From contig CAJKFZ010000176.1 of NCBI GenBank assembly GCA_905199285.1, positions 1 to 5,700 of the forward strand: a stretch of DNA of 5,700 nucleotides, written 5' to 3'. Shown here piece by piece: positions 1 through 5,689 of this stretch. A program made the translations under genes and the position numbers. The stretch comes from an uncultured Ruminococcus sp. (GTDB lineage Bacteria > Bacillota > Clostridia > Oscillospirales > Ruminococcaceae). The notes beneath the pieces are model-generated. The model saw only the letters and a list, made by a program, of their open reading frames with translations. It did no database searches and had not been told where the DNA came from. Every line of letters begins with the position of its first letter. Position 1 is the stretch's first letter.

Positions 1-1872
1 TTATCAGGGAACAAACCATTTGAACTGTTTGCAGAGGCTTTCAAAAACGGTGTGAAAACAAAACCTGTCATGATCGGAGCATATACATTCCTGAAGCTTT
101 CAAAGTATACAGGAAACAAGACGGATTTTGACTTTGCGGACACTATTGTTAAAGCGTACTCTGATATTCTGAAACAATTCGTTAATGCAGGTGCGGATTG
201 GGTACAATTTGACGAGCCGTGTCTTGTGATGGATATGACCGCTGAAGATAAAGTGTTGTTCACTCAACTTTATCAAAAAATCCTTTCTGATAAGAAGGGA
301 ATCAAAGTTCTGCTGCAAACGTATTTCGGTGATGTCCGTGACTGTTACAGCGAAATCTGCGGATTGAATTTTGACGGCGTTGGTCTTGATTTTGTCGAGG
401 GCACGAAAAGCCTCGAACTTGTACAAACAAATGGTTTTCCAACTGATAAAGTTTTGTTTGCGGGTGTTATCAATGGTAAAAATATCTGGAAAAACAATTA
501 TACAAATACACTCTGCATTATCTCTGAACTGCAAAAGCATTGTTCTGAGATAATACTTAACACTTCCTGTTCTCTGCTTCATGTACCATACACACTGAAA
601 AACGAAACAAAGCTTTCAGAACATTATAAAAAGCATTTTGCTTATGCGGAGGAGAAACTGACAGAGCTCGCAGAACTGAAAAGCATTCTTTCTGCTGATT
701 CCCCGATTGAAACGGAAGCATATAAGGGAAACACACATTTGTTTACAGAACCAAGAAGCGGTGTGGACTACGATGTCCAGAAGAAAGTAAAATCCCTTTC
801 CGATGCTGACTTTGTAAGACTTCCGGAATTTTCGAAACGTGAAAAAATTCAGAAGGATAGATTTCAGCTTCCGCTGTTTCCGACCACTACAATCGGTTCT
901 TTTCCGCAGACACCGGATGTCAGAAATACTCGTGCGGCATTCCGTAAGGACGAAATTTCAGAAGAACAGTATGATACATATATGAAAGAAAAGATTTCCG
1001 AATGCGTAAAATTACAGGAAGAAATCGGTCTTAATGTTCTGGTTCATGGTGAATTTGAACGAAACGACATGGTAGAATATTTCGGTGAATGTCTTGACGG
1101 ATATATCTTTACAGAAAAAGCATGGGTGCAGTCCTATGGTACACGCTGTGTGAAACCGCCGGTTATATGGGGCGATATTTCTCGTGCAAAGCCGATGACG
1201 GTTCAATGGTCAACCTATGCACAGAATCTGACAGATAAACCAATGAAGGGAATTCTCACAGGTCCTGTCACAATTCTTAACTGGTCATTTCCCCGTGAAG
1301 ATATTTCACTGAAAGAAAGTGCTTATCAGATCGCTCTTGCAATTCGTGAAGAAGTACTTGACCTTGAGGCAAATGGCATAAAAATCATTCAGGTAGATGA
1401 AGCCGCCCTCCGTGAAAAACTTCCGCTCAGAAAATCCGATTGGAAAAGTGATTATCTGGACTGGGCAATACCCGCATTTCGCCTCGTACACAGCGGCGTG
1501 AAGCCTGAAACCCAGATTCACACACATATGTGCTACAGCGAATTTGCGGATATTATTCAGGAAATTGACGATATGGACGCTGACGTTATTACGTTTGAAG
1601 CAAGCCGTTCTGATTTGAGTATTTTAGATGTTCTGAAAGAAAATGATTTCTGTACAGAAGTAGGTCCGGGTGTATATGATATTCATTCTCCAAGAATTCC
1701 GTCTGTAGAAGAAATCAAAGAAGCACTGCAAAAAATGCTTGACAAAATCCCGGCAGAAAAGCTGTGGGTGAACCCTGACTGCGGATTAAAAACAAGAGGT
1801 AATACGGAAACTGTTCCAAGCCTTGAAAACCTTGTCCATGCAGCAAAGGAGATACGTAATGAAAACCTCTGA
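1..1872 (+). CDS. metE: Cobalamin-independent methionine synthase MetE (5' end outside window)
   Basis: Catalyses methyl transfer from 5-methyltetrahydropteroyltri-glutamate to homocysteine, the last step of methionine synthesis, in the cytoplasm without B12. The frame is open from base 1, so the GTG at 52 is an internal codon and the true start lies upstream. About 623 codons are visible; aligning zinc ligands with E. coli MetE (753 residues) suggests about 130 N-terminal residues are missing. The C-terminal catalytic barrel starts near TTTIGSFPQT (bases 883-912). HGEFERNDMVEYFGE (from 1045) and WVQSYGTRCVKPP are family signatures. All four zinc ligands are present: His (1525-1527) and Cys (1531-1533) in HTHMCYSEF, Glu (1597-1599) in ITFEASRSD, and Cys (1780-1782) in NPDCGLKTRG. 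The Cys-to-Cys distance of 83 residues equals that of E. coli Cys643-Cys726. The usual DEPALRE motif reads DEAALRE here. No frameshift or premature stop is seen. The gene is translationally coupled to metF by a 14-base overlap; the leader that might hold a riboswitch, T-box or operator is out of view. Confidence 0.97.
   Translation, partial: LSGNKPFELFAEAFKNGVKTKPVMIGAYTFLKLSKYTGNKTDFDFADTIVKAYSDILKQFVNAGADWVQFDEPCLVMDMTAEDKVLFTQLYQKILSDKKGIKVLLQTYFGDVRDCYSEICGLNFDGVGLDFVEGTKSLELVQTNGFPTDKVLFAGVINGKNIWKNNYTNTLCIISELQKHCSEIILNTSCSLLHVPYTLKNETKLSEHYKKHFAYAEEKLTELAELKSILSADSPIETEAYKGNTHLFTEPRSGVDYDVQKKVKSLSDADFVRLPEFSKREKIQKDRFQLPLFPTTTIGSFPQTPDVRNTRAAFRKDEISEEQYDTYMKEKISECVKLQEEIGLNVLVHGEFERNDMVEYFGECLDGYIFTEKAWVQSYGTRCVKPPVIWGDISRAKPMTVQWSTYAQNLTDKPMKGILTGPVTILNWSFPREDISLKESAYQIALAIREEVLDLEANGIKIIQVDEAALREKLPLRKSDWKSDYLDWAIPAFRLVHSGVKPETQIHTHMCYSEFADIIQEIDDMDADVITFEASRSDLSILDVLKENDFCTEVGPGVYDIHSPRIPSVEEIKEALQKMLDKIPAEKLWVNPDCGLKTRGNTETVPSLENLVHAAKEIRNENL
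1846..1851 (+). promoter_or_regulatory. metF ribosome binding site inside metE
   Basis: AAGGAG lies 7 bases before the ATG at 1859, within the last codons of metE. It decides the metF start: an in-frame ATG at 1823 would add 12 residues (beginning MKTLSMQQ) that are only metE read in another frame and lack a comparable site. The arrangement implies translational coupling of metE and metF on one mRNA. Confidence 0.9.
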
Positions 1873-2722
1873 TTTGTTTCGTGAAAAAACTGTACTGTCA
1901 TTTGAAGTATTTCCGCCAAAACCAGAAAATGTGATCTATCAGACGCTTGATGGACTCTCTGGGTTGTATCCTGATTTTATCAGCGTAACATATGGTGCCG
2001 GAGGCGGAAAAAATGGCAGCAAGACAATTCAAATCACATCCGATGTTAAGAAAAAATACGGTATTGAAAGTGTGGCACATCTTCCGTGCATCAATCTTTC
2101 GGAACAGGAGGCAGTTGAAATTCTTGATTCTATGCAAGCAAACGGTATCGAAAATATCCTCGCCCTGCGTGGGGATATTTCATCTGATACCAAACCCAAC
2201 GGAAGATTTTCTCATGCAAGTGAACTGATTGAATTTATCAATGCACATTATGATTTTAATATCATTGCAGCTTGTTATCCGGAAGGACATTCGGAAAGCA
2301 AAAGCATTGTGGAGGATATGAATCATCTGAAACAAAAAGTTGAATGTGGTGCTTCTCATCTCATTACACAGCTTTTTCTGGATAACGATTATTTTTACAA
2401 GTTTAAGGAACGCGCAGACATTGCTGGAATTAATGTGCCGATTGAAGCCGGTATAATGCCGGTGACCAATAAAGCTCAGATTGAGCGAATGGTAAAGCTT
2501 TGTGGGATTCATCTCCCGCAGAAATTCATGAAAGTCATGGAGCGATATGAACATAATCCGGACGCTCTGCGTGATGCAGGAATTGCCTATGCAATTGATC
2601 AGATTGTAGATCTGATCGCACAGGGTGTGGACGGAATCCATTTGTATACGATGAATAATCCCTACGTTGCAAAACGTATTTATGAAGCAGTTCACAGGCT
2701 GCTTGATGTACAGTACTGTTGA
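1859..2722 (+). CDS. metF: 5,10-methylenetetrahydrofolate reductase MetF
   Basis: Reduces 5,10-methylene-THF to 5-methyl-THF, the methyl donor used by MetE, in the cytoplasm. The product is 287 residues from ATG 1859, close to E. coli MetF (296), so it is the single-domain bacterial form. Family motifs run in order: SFEVFPPK (residues 14-21, Glu16 matching the E. coli catalytic Glu28), ISVTYGAGGG (41-50), HLPCINLS (74-81), LALRGD (101-106, the Asp that contacts flavin and folate), YPEGH (140-144), and GASHLITQLFLD (164-175, Gln171 matching Gln183). PIEAGIMPV and GIHLYTMNNPY close the barrel. These motifs suggest an FAD-dependent enzyme. A 14-base overlap with metE and a strong internal ribosome binding site place it in an operon with metE. 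The stop codon overlaps the -35 of the next promoter. No clear intrinsic terminator follows: a T7 run is present, but only a loopless ACAGTACTGT palindrome precedes it, so some readthrough into the regulator is likely. Confidence 0.97.
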   Translation: MKTSDLFREKTVLSFEVFPPKPENVIYQTLDGLSGLYPDFISVTYGAGGGKNGSKTIQITSDVKKKYGIESVAHLPCINLSEQEAVEILDSMQANGIENILALRGDISSDTKPNGRFSHASELIEFINAHYDFNIIAACYPEGHSESKSIVEDMNHLKQKVECGASHLITQLFLDNDYFYKFKERADIAGINVPIEAGIMPVTNKAQIERMVKLCGIHLPQKFMKVMERYEHNPDALRDAGIAYAIDQIVDLIAQGVDGIHLYTMNNPYVAKRIYEAVHRLLDVQYC

Positions 2723-2747
2723 TTTTTTTGCAGAATTATGCTATACT
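2719..2747 (+). promoter_or_regulatory. Promoter of the LysR gene, overlapping the metF stop
   Basis: TTGATT (2719-2724) and TATACT (2742-2747) are separated by exactly 17 bases, and TG at 2739-2740 makes an extended -10 (TGCTATACT). Transcription would begin near 2754, about 20 bases before the regulator's ATG. It would give the regulator its own expression independent of metEF. No obvious operator palindrome lies over it. Assignment is by eye from consensus. Confidence 0.7.
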
Positions 2748-2774
2748 GAATTGCAGGAAACGGAGTGAGCAAAA

Positions 2775-3689
2775 ATGACTTTACAACAGCTGAAATATGT
2801 TGTACAGATCGTGCAATGCGGTTCCATTACAATGGCGGCGCAGAAACTGTACATCACACAGCCAAGTCTTTCAAAAGCAATTGCAGAACTGGAACAGGAA
2901 ATGGGTATCACAATTTTTCTGCGCAGCAACCGTGGGGTAATTCTATCAGAAGAAGGTACAAAATTCCTGTCCTACGCAAGACAAGTGGTGGAACAGGCAG
3001 AGCTTCTTGAACAGACCTATAAATACGGCGAACCGGCAAAACGGATTTTCGCCGTATCTTCACAGCACTATGCCTTTGCAGTCAATGCTTTTGTCGCACT
3101 TGTAAAAGAGTATGGGCAGGCTCAATATGAGTTCTCGCTTCGTGAGCTTCGGACGAATGATATTATTGAGGATGTCTATACACAGCGTTCAGAACTGGGA
3201 ATCCTCTTTCTGAGTCATTTCAACCGGGAAGTGATTCTGAGAATTTTGAAGAATAAAGAATTATATTTTGTTCCGGAGTTTACTGCAAGACCACATGTAT
3301 TTGTCAGTAGAAGTAATCCTCTTGCAAATAAAAAAATCGCCACTCGTGAAGATTTACTTGGGTATCCAAGACTGACTTACGATCAGGGAATCAATATTTC
3401 CTTTTACTTTTCGGAAGAGCTTCATAGCACGGACGAGAGTCCAAAAAGTATTATCGTGTCCGACCGTGCGACACTTTTTAATCTCTTGATCGGACTGGAT
3501 GGATATACGATTTCTTCCGGCATTCTCAGCAGCGATCTGAATGGAACAGATATTGTTTCCATTCCTTTGGAAAGTGATGAAGTGATGGAAATAGGATATA
3601 TCCATATGACAGACCGCCCTCTCAGTCAGCTTGCAATACGGTATCTGGAACATTTCAGGGCTTATATTGAAAATTATAAAATTGATTGA
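2775..3689 (+). CDS. LysR family transcriptional regulator, MtaR/CmbR-like; likely methionine regulator
   Basis: A 304-residue cytoplasmic DNA-binding protein of typical LysR length. The N-terminal winged helix-turn-helix is clear: LQQLKYVVQIVQCGSIT, AAQKLYITQPSLSKAIAELE (21-40), then FLRSNRGVILSEEGTKFL (48-65). A linker helix follows, then an effector-binding domain from about residue 90. SQHYAF (96-101), SELGILFL, SDRATL (229-234) and GYTISSGIL (243-251) resemble, from memory, the streptococcal MtaR/CmbR/MetR group that controls methionine and cysteine genes. E. coli MetR, also a LysR protein, controls metE with homocysteine as co-effector. The start ATG is supported by GGAG at 2762-2765, 9 bases upstream. 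It lies 52 bases after metF on the same strand, unlike the common divergent LysR layout, and has its own promoter. That it regulates metEF is inferred from position and family; its effector is unknown. The gene is intact. Confidence 0.93.
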   Translation: MTLQQLKYVVQIVQCGSITMAAQKLYITQPSLSKAIAELEQEMGITIFLRSNRGVILSEEGTKFLSYARQVVEQAELLEQTYKYGEPAKRIFAVSSQHYAFAVNAFVALVKEYGQAQYEFSLRELRTNDIIEDVYTQRSELGILFLSHFNREVILRILKNKELYFVPEFTARPHVFVSRSNPLANKKIATREDLLGYPRLTYDQGINISFYFSEELHSTDESPKSIIVSDRATLFNLLIGLDGYTISSGILSSDLNGTDIVSIPLESDEVMEIGYIHMTDRPLSQLAIRYLEHFRAYIENYKID

Positions 3690-3733
3690 TAAGCTTTTCG
3701 TCTCTCCGTTTTCAATCATAAAACGATAACCTC

Positions 3734-3769
3734 TAAAATAAAACGATTACTTGCTATCGTTTTATTTTA
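3734..3769 (+). terminator. Candidate terminator-like hairpin behind the LysR gene
   Basis: TAAAATAAAACGAT (3734-3747) pairs perfectly with ATCGTTTTATTTTA (3756-3769) around an 8-base loop. The 3' arm is U-rich, but what follows is CCCCGC, not a U tract, and the stem is mostly A-T. It could halt transcription from the regulator only weakly, possibly in both directions. It is the first strong hairpin downstream of the regulator. Confidence 0.4.
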
Positions 3770-3775
3770 CCCCGC

Positions 3776-3815
3776 AAAAAAGAAACGGCCACAGTGGTTT
3801 CCCTCTCACTGTGGC
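3776..3815 (-). terminator. Rho-independent terminator facing the minus strand
   Basis: Read on the minus strand, GCCACAGTG and CACTGTGGC (3788-3796 with 3807-3815) form a 9-bp perfect stem with a 10-base loop. CGTTTCTTTTTT (3787 down to 3776) follows directly, giving a classic intrinsic terminator. On the + strand only TGCTATCGTTTT follows, so + activity would be weak. It lies 322 bases beyond the ATPase stop, so it ends either a long ATPase 3' UTR or a separate short minus-strand transcript. Confidence 0.75.
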
Positions 3816-3875
3816 TGCTATCGTTTTATGATAAACCAAAAATGTCTTATTTCTCGGCTTTTTTACAATGAATAT

Positions 3876-3906
3876 GCACCTAACGATTGTATCATTCGTT
3901 AGGTGC
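3876..3906. repeat. Perfect 11-bp palindromic hairpin
   Basis: GCACCTAACGA (3876-3886) and TCGTTAGGTGC (3896-3906) pair without mismatch around a 9-base loop. Neither strand has a T tract after it, so it is not an intrinsic terminator. On the + strand its 3' arm contains AGGTG (3901-3905), which lies 5 bases before an ATG at 3911 and would be masked by the stem. It could be a regulatory RNA hairpin, a protein-binding site, or part of an interspersed repeat. Confidence 0.7.
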
Positions 3907-3910
3907 GATT

Positions 3911-3988
3911 ATGCCAAAGAACGCTTATTTTGATACAATTTGCCTTGCGTTTTCTTTTGCATTGAACGTTTTCCTTTGGTCACAATAG
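3911..3988 (+). CDS. Possible 25-codon hydrophobic mini-ORF
   Basis: ATG at 3911 to TAG at 3986-3988 encodes a 25-residue peptide: a polar start (MPKNAYFD), a hydrophobic run (TICLAFSFALNVFLW), and an SQ end. It could span or insert into a membrane, as small type I toxins do. AGGTG 5 bases upstream could serve as the ribosome binding site but lies in the 3' arm of the preceding hairpin. A poor -10 (TACAAT, 3864-3869) without a recognisable -35 is the only + promoter hint. An antiparallel 17-codon reading frame (3962 down to 3909) with AAAGG ahead of it overlaps. An ORF this short arises readily by chance, and I do not recognise a family. Confidence 0.15.
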   Translation: MPKNAYFDTICLAFSFALNVFLWSQ

Positions 3989-4077
3989 ATATTTTTTAAG
4001 TCAATTCAGATTTTTTCTGCTAAACATAGAACTTTACCCTCACTAATCTAATCTTAATTTAGTAAATCGTGATTTGA

Positions 4078-4090
4078 TAGTATCATACTA
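4078..4090. promoter_or_regulatory. 13-base palindrome, possible operator
   Basis: TAGTATCATACTA is a perfect palindrome about a central base. It has the T-N11-A form of LysR sites and overlaps the -10 of the candidate minus-strand promoter. It is not the TATAGTT/AACTATA box described for streptococcal MetR. An AT-rich palindrome of this size can occur by chance. Confidence 0.25.
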
Positions 4091-4109
4091 CAGATTGAGA
4101 AAAATGCAA
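4082..4109 (-). promoter_or_regulatory. Candidate minus-strand promoter in the intergenic region
   Basis: On the minus strand TTGCAT (4109-4104) and TATGAT (4087-4082) are 16 bases apart. Transcription would start near 4075 and run towards the terminator at 3776-3815, giving a transcript of about 300 nt with no normal-length ORF. It lies downstream of the ATPase stop, so it is not that gene's promoter. AT-rich DNA produces such matches often. Confidence 0.3.
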
Positions 4110-4136
4110 GGTTATGAAAAAGTTTAATGTCAAGAT

Positions 4137-5537
4137 TCAACTCTCAAACTGGAACAAATCATCAACCTCCGCAAGAACCACGTTTTCTCGCTCAGCACGC
4201 TCCCGAACAGCTGACGTATAACCGCCTTTGCTGAACAAATAATAGTACCGATTCTTTGGCTGTGTGAAAATTTCTGATGCACAAATAAAATCGTCATACT
4301 CTTTCATGTCAAAGGCAGTATTTTTAAACTTACACTCGCAGAAAATCGCTGATTCTCTATTTCGACTTAAGGCAAGTATATCAATGTCATCCTGCTTTTT
4401 TGTCTTCGGATTTGCTCCCCACCATCTGCCAATGTCATGTGGAACAAACGGCAGCTTCCGCTGTTTTGCCAAACGAATCAGGTACTGACAGCAAATTGTT
4501 CCAAAAACACTTCCCATATATGCAAATAAATTTTCAGTAATCTCTACTGCCGCCGCCTCATCACCAAGCATTTCGTAATAACTGCGATTTGCAAACACAA
4601 AACGATACCAGAACAAATAAAAATTATCCGCAATTTTATACAAGCTTTTCTTGGAAGATACATCATCTCCGCATGGTGTGATTCGCTCTATTAATTTGAT
4701 CGTCTGAAGTGTACTGATGTACTTCGAGCATTTCTGACTCTCCTCGTGAGTTTTCAAAGCAATGTCATTCAAGCGGCTTGCACCTTCTGCAATCACTTCA
4801 AAGATGCTGTTATAAACAGCCGATTCACGCAATTCCATTTTTAGTAAAAGCTGTGGCTCATCTCTTAAAAATGCTCCTGTTCGCAAAATTTGTTCTGCAA
4901 TATTTTGTTCAATGGAAAGAGAGTCATGAAAAGTATTCAGATAACACGGAATACCACCAAGGATTCCATAAGCAAGCAATTTATCTACATTGGAATAGTT
5001 CGGAAAAAATAGAGAACTGTCAAAATAATCAAAGGATTGCACTTCCAATTGACTGGTAGAACGTCCATATAACGGACTTTTATAGCCCATTACTTCATTT
5101 TCCATAAAGCTGACACTTGAACCGCAGAGAATCAGAAAGATGTTTTTTTCTTTCCAACTATGGTCAATGGTGTGCTGCAAAATGCTCTTCACAGAGGGAT
5201 TTTCACTTGCCACAAACGGAAATTCGTCAATCATCAGAACTATTTTTTCATTTGATATTTTTTCTCCGATATATTGAAAAGCAGTTTCCCATCCGGAAAA
5301 TGTTCCGAAAAAGCTGCCGTCAAAATGCCGCTGAACTGTTTTTGAAAAGTCCTTCAGATTTAAAGCATCATTCTTTTCCTGAGCAGAAAACAAAATAGTC
5401 CTGTGCTTTTTTGAAAATTCCTGTAGCAATGATGTCTTTCCTACTCTACGCCGACCGTACATAACAAGAAACTGAAAATCATCTCTTGCATAGAGATTTT
5501 CCAGTAATTTCAATTCCGCTTTTCTTCCAATGAACAT
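4137..5537 (-). CDS. AAA+-type P-loop ATPase with C-terminal DUF234 (PD-(D/E)XK-like) domain
   Basis: A 466-residue protein of the 'archaeal ATPase / DUF234' family, frequent in archaea, Clostridia and spirochaetes. It opens with FIGRKAEL (2-9). Walker A is GRRRVGKT (28-35), Walker B is IVLMIDEF (99-106, Asp104-Glu105), a sensor-like strand is LILCGSSVSFM (135-145), and SPLYGR ends at Arg159. ILGGIPCYL (192-200) is typical of the family. Residues about 240-288 look like a winged helix. YKIADNFYLFWYRFV (300-314) starts the DUF234 part, which continues with RWWG (371-374), DDIDIL (Asp386) and CECK (Glu401-x-Lys403), spaced like a PD-(D/E)XK nuclease core. No signal peptide or membrane segment is seen, so it should be cytoplasmic. 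The start is supported by GAGGGG 9 bases upstream. It is convergent with the LysR gene. The function of this family is not established; a DNA-related or mobile-element/defence role is only inferred from the nuclease-like fold. All key motifs are intact. Confidence 0.9.
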   Translation of the reverse strand: MFIGRKAELKLLENLYARDDFQFLVMYGRRRVGKTSLLQEFSKKHRTILFSAQEKNDALNLKDFSKTVQRHFDGSFFGTFSGWETAFQYIGEKISNEKIVLMIDEFPFVASENPSVKSILQHTIDHSWKEKNIFLILCGSSVSFMENEVMGYKSPLYGRSTSQLEVQSFDYFDSSLFFPNYSNVDKLLAYGILGGIPCYLNTFHDSLSIEQNIAEQILRTGAFLRDEPQLLLKMELRESAVYNSIFEVIAEGASRLNDIALKTHEESQKCSKYISTLQTIKLIERITPCGDDVSSKKSLYKIADNFYLFWYRFVFANRSYYEMLGDEAAAVEITENLFAYMGSVFGTICCQYLIRLAKQRKLPFVPHDIGRWWGANPKTKKQDDIDILALSRNRESAIFCECKFKNTAFDMKEYDDFICASEIFTQPKNRYYYLFSKGGYTSAVRERAERENVVLAEVDDLFQFES

Positions 5538-5546
5538 ATCAAGTTT

Positions 5547-5552
5547 CCCCTC
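5547..5552 (-). promoter_or_regulatory. Ribosome binding site of the ATPase gene
   Basis: GAGGGG on the minus strand lies 9 bases before the ATG at 5537-5535. It fixes the start at a point that leaves the conserved FIGR..EL motif at the very N-terminus, as expected for the family. Confidence 0.8.
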
Positions 5553-5565
5553 AATAGCAAATTAT

Positions 5566-5689
5566 TCACATGGGTATTATTACTTCGAGTTTATTAAAAA
5601 ATTCTCTTTTGTTGGTTCTAGTTATAACAAGCTCATCTTTTATTTTCTACCAGTTCATTTATCTTTCCATATCTCTTATTATACCACAT
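5566..5689 (-). pseudogene. Possible frameshifted remnant of a small gene
   Basis: ATG at 5689-5687 opens a frame reading MWYNKRYGKINELVENKR and stops at 5633. A second frame, open from 5646 to TGA at 5568-5566, contains DELVITRTNKREFFNKLE. The two overlap in an A-rich run; removing one A from AAAA there joins them into about 40 residues (...NELVENK-DELVITRT...). The pattern is loosely reminiscent of the N-terminal helix-turn-helix of AbiEi-like antitoxins, but this is a weak impression. It ends 28 bases before the ATPase start and its first codons overlap the TATAAT, so the same bases may simply be a promoter and leader. Chance is a real alternative. Confidence 0.15.
5678..5686 (-). promoter_or_regulatory. 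Extended -10 promoter for the ATPase gene
   Basis: The minus strand reads TGGTATAAT, a perfect extended -10 (TATAAT at 5683-5678, TG at 5686-5685). With a 17-base spacer the -35 would fall just outside the window. Transcription would start near 5671, giving a leader of about 134 bases. I see no stable hairpin or known riboswitch in the leader. Confidence 0.6.

Larger units (their letters stand above)
3715..3832. repeat. 118-base nested inverted-repeat element
   Basis: The ends are a perfect 14-base inverted repeat: ATCATAAAACGATA (3715-3728) and TATCGTTTTATGAT (3819-3832). Inside sit two further hairpins: a perfect 14-bp AT-rich stem (3734-3747 with 3756-3769, 8-base loop) and a 9-bp GC-richer stem (3788-3796 with 3807-3815). 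As RNA or extruded DNA this would fold as a closing stem with two side arms. No target-site duplication is evident (left flank TTTTCA, right flank AAACCA). It starts 25 bases after the LysR stop. It may be a MITE-like or other interspersed repeat, or a compound bidirectional terminator; sequence alone does not decide. Confidence 0.75.
3690..4136. other. Structured intergenic region between convergent genes
   Basis: This 447-base AT-rich gap separates the LysR stop from the stop of the convergent ATPase gene. No ORF of normal gene length with credible coding character is seen on either strand. It holds a nested inverted-repeat element (3715-3832), a minus-facing intrinsic terminator (3776-3815), a perfect 11-bp hairpin (3876-3906), antiparallel mini-ORFs (3909-3988), and a candidate minus-strand promoter and palindrome (4078-4109). 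Bases 3991-4077 and 4110-4136 show nothing specific beyond AT-richness. I see no intrinsic terminator directly behind the ATPase stop. Confidence 0.8.

Noticed and set aside
52..54. GTG at 52 as the metE start
   Set aside because: The frame is open and MetE-like from base 1, and about 130 conserved N-terminal residues would be missing; the gene is cut by the window edge, not truncated.
1823..1858. Longer metF start at ATG 1823
   Set aside because: It adds 12 residues that are metE codons in another frame. The ATG at 1859 has AAGGAG at 7-base spacing and gives the normal MetF N-terminus.
2180..2695. 171-codon minus-strand frame opposite metF
   Set aside because: It lies wholly within conserved metF coding sequence; its composition is that of a complementary-strand shadow.
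2710..2730. Terminator between metF and the LysR gene
   Set aside because: A T7 run is present, but the preceding ACAGTACTGT has no room for a loop and leaves at most three pairs, so no usable hairpin.
3354..3719. 121-codon minus-strand frame opposite the LysR gene
   Set aside because: It is antisense to a well-conserved LysR domain, and its product shows no recognisable motifs.
3715..3832. CRISPR array or complete insertion sequence
   Set aside because: The repeats are only 10-14 bases, in mixed orientation and unevenly spaced, and there is no transposase or cas gene nearby.
3876..3906. Hairpin as an intrinsic terminator
   Set aside because: No T tract follows the stem on either strand.
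3909..3962. 17-codon basic mini-ORF on the minus strand (starts MQKKTQGK)
   Set aside because: AAAGG sits 10 bases ahead of its ATG, but it is very short, overlaps the antiparallel mini-ORF, and has nothing further to support it.
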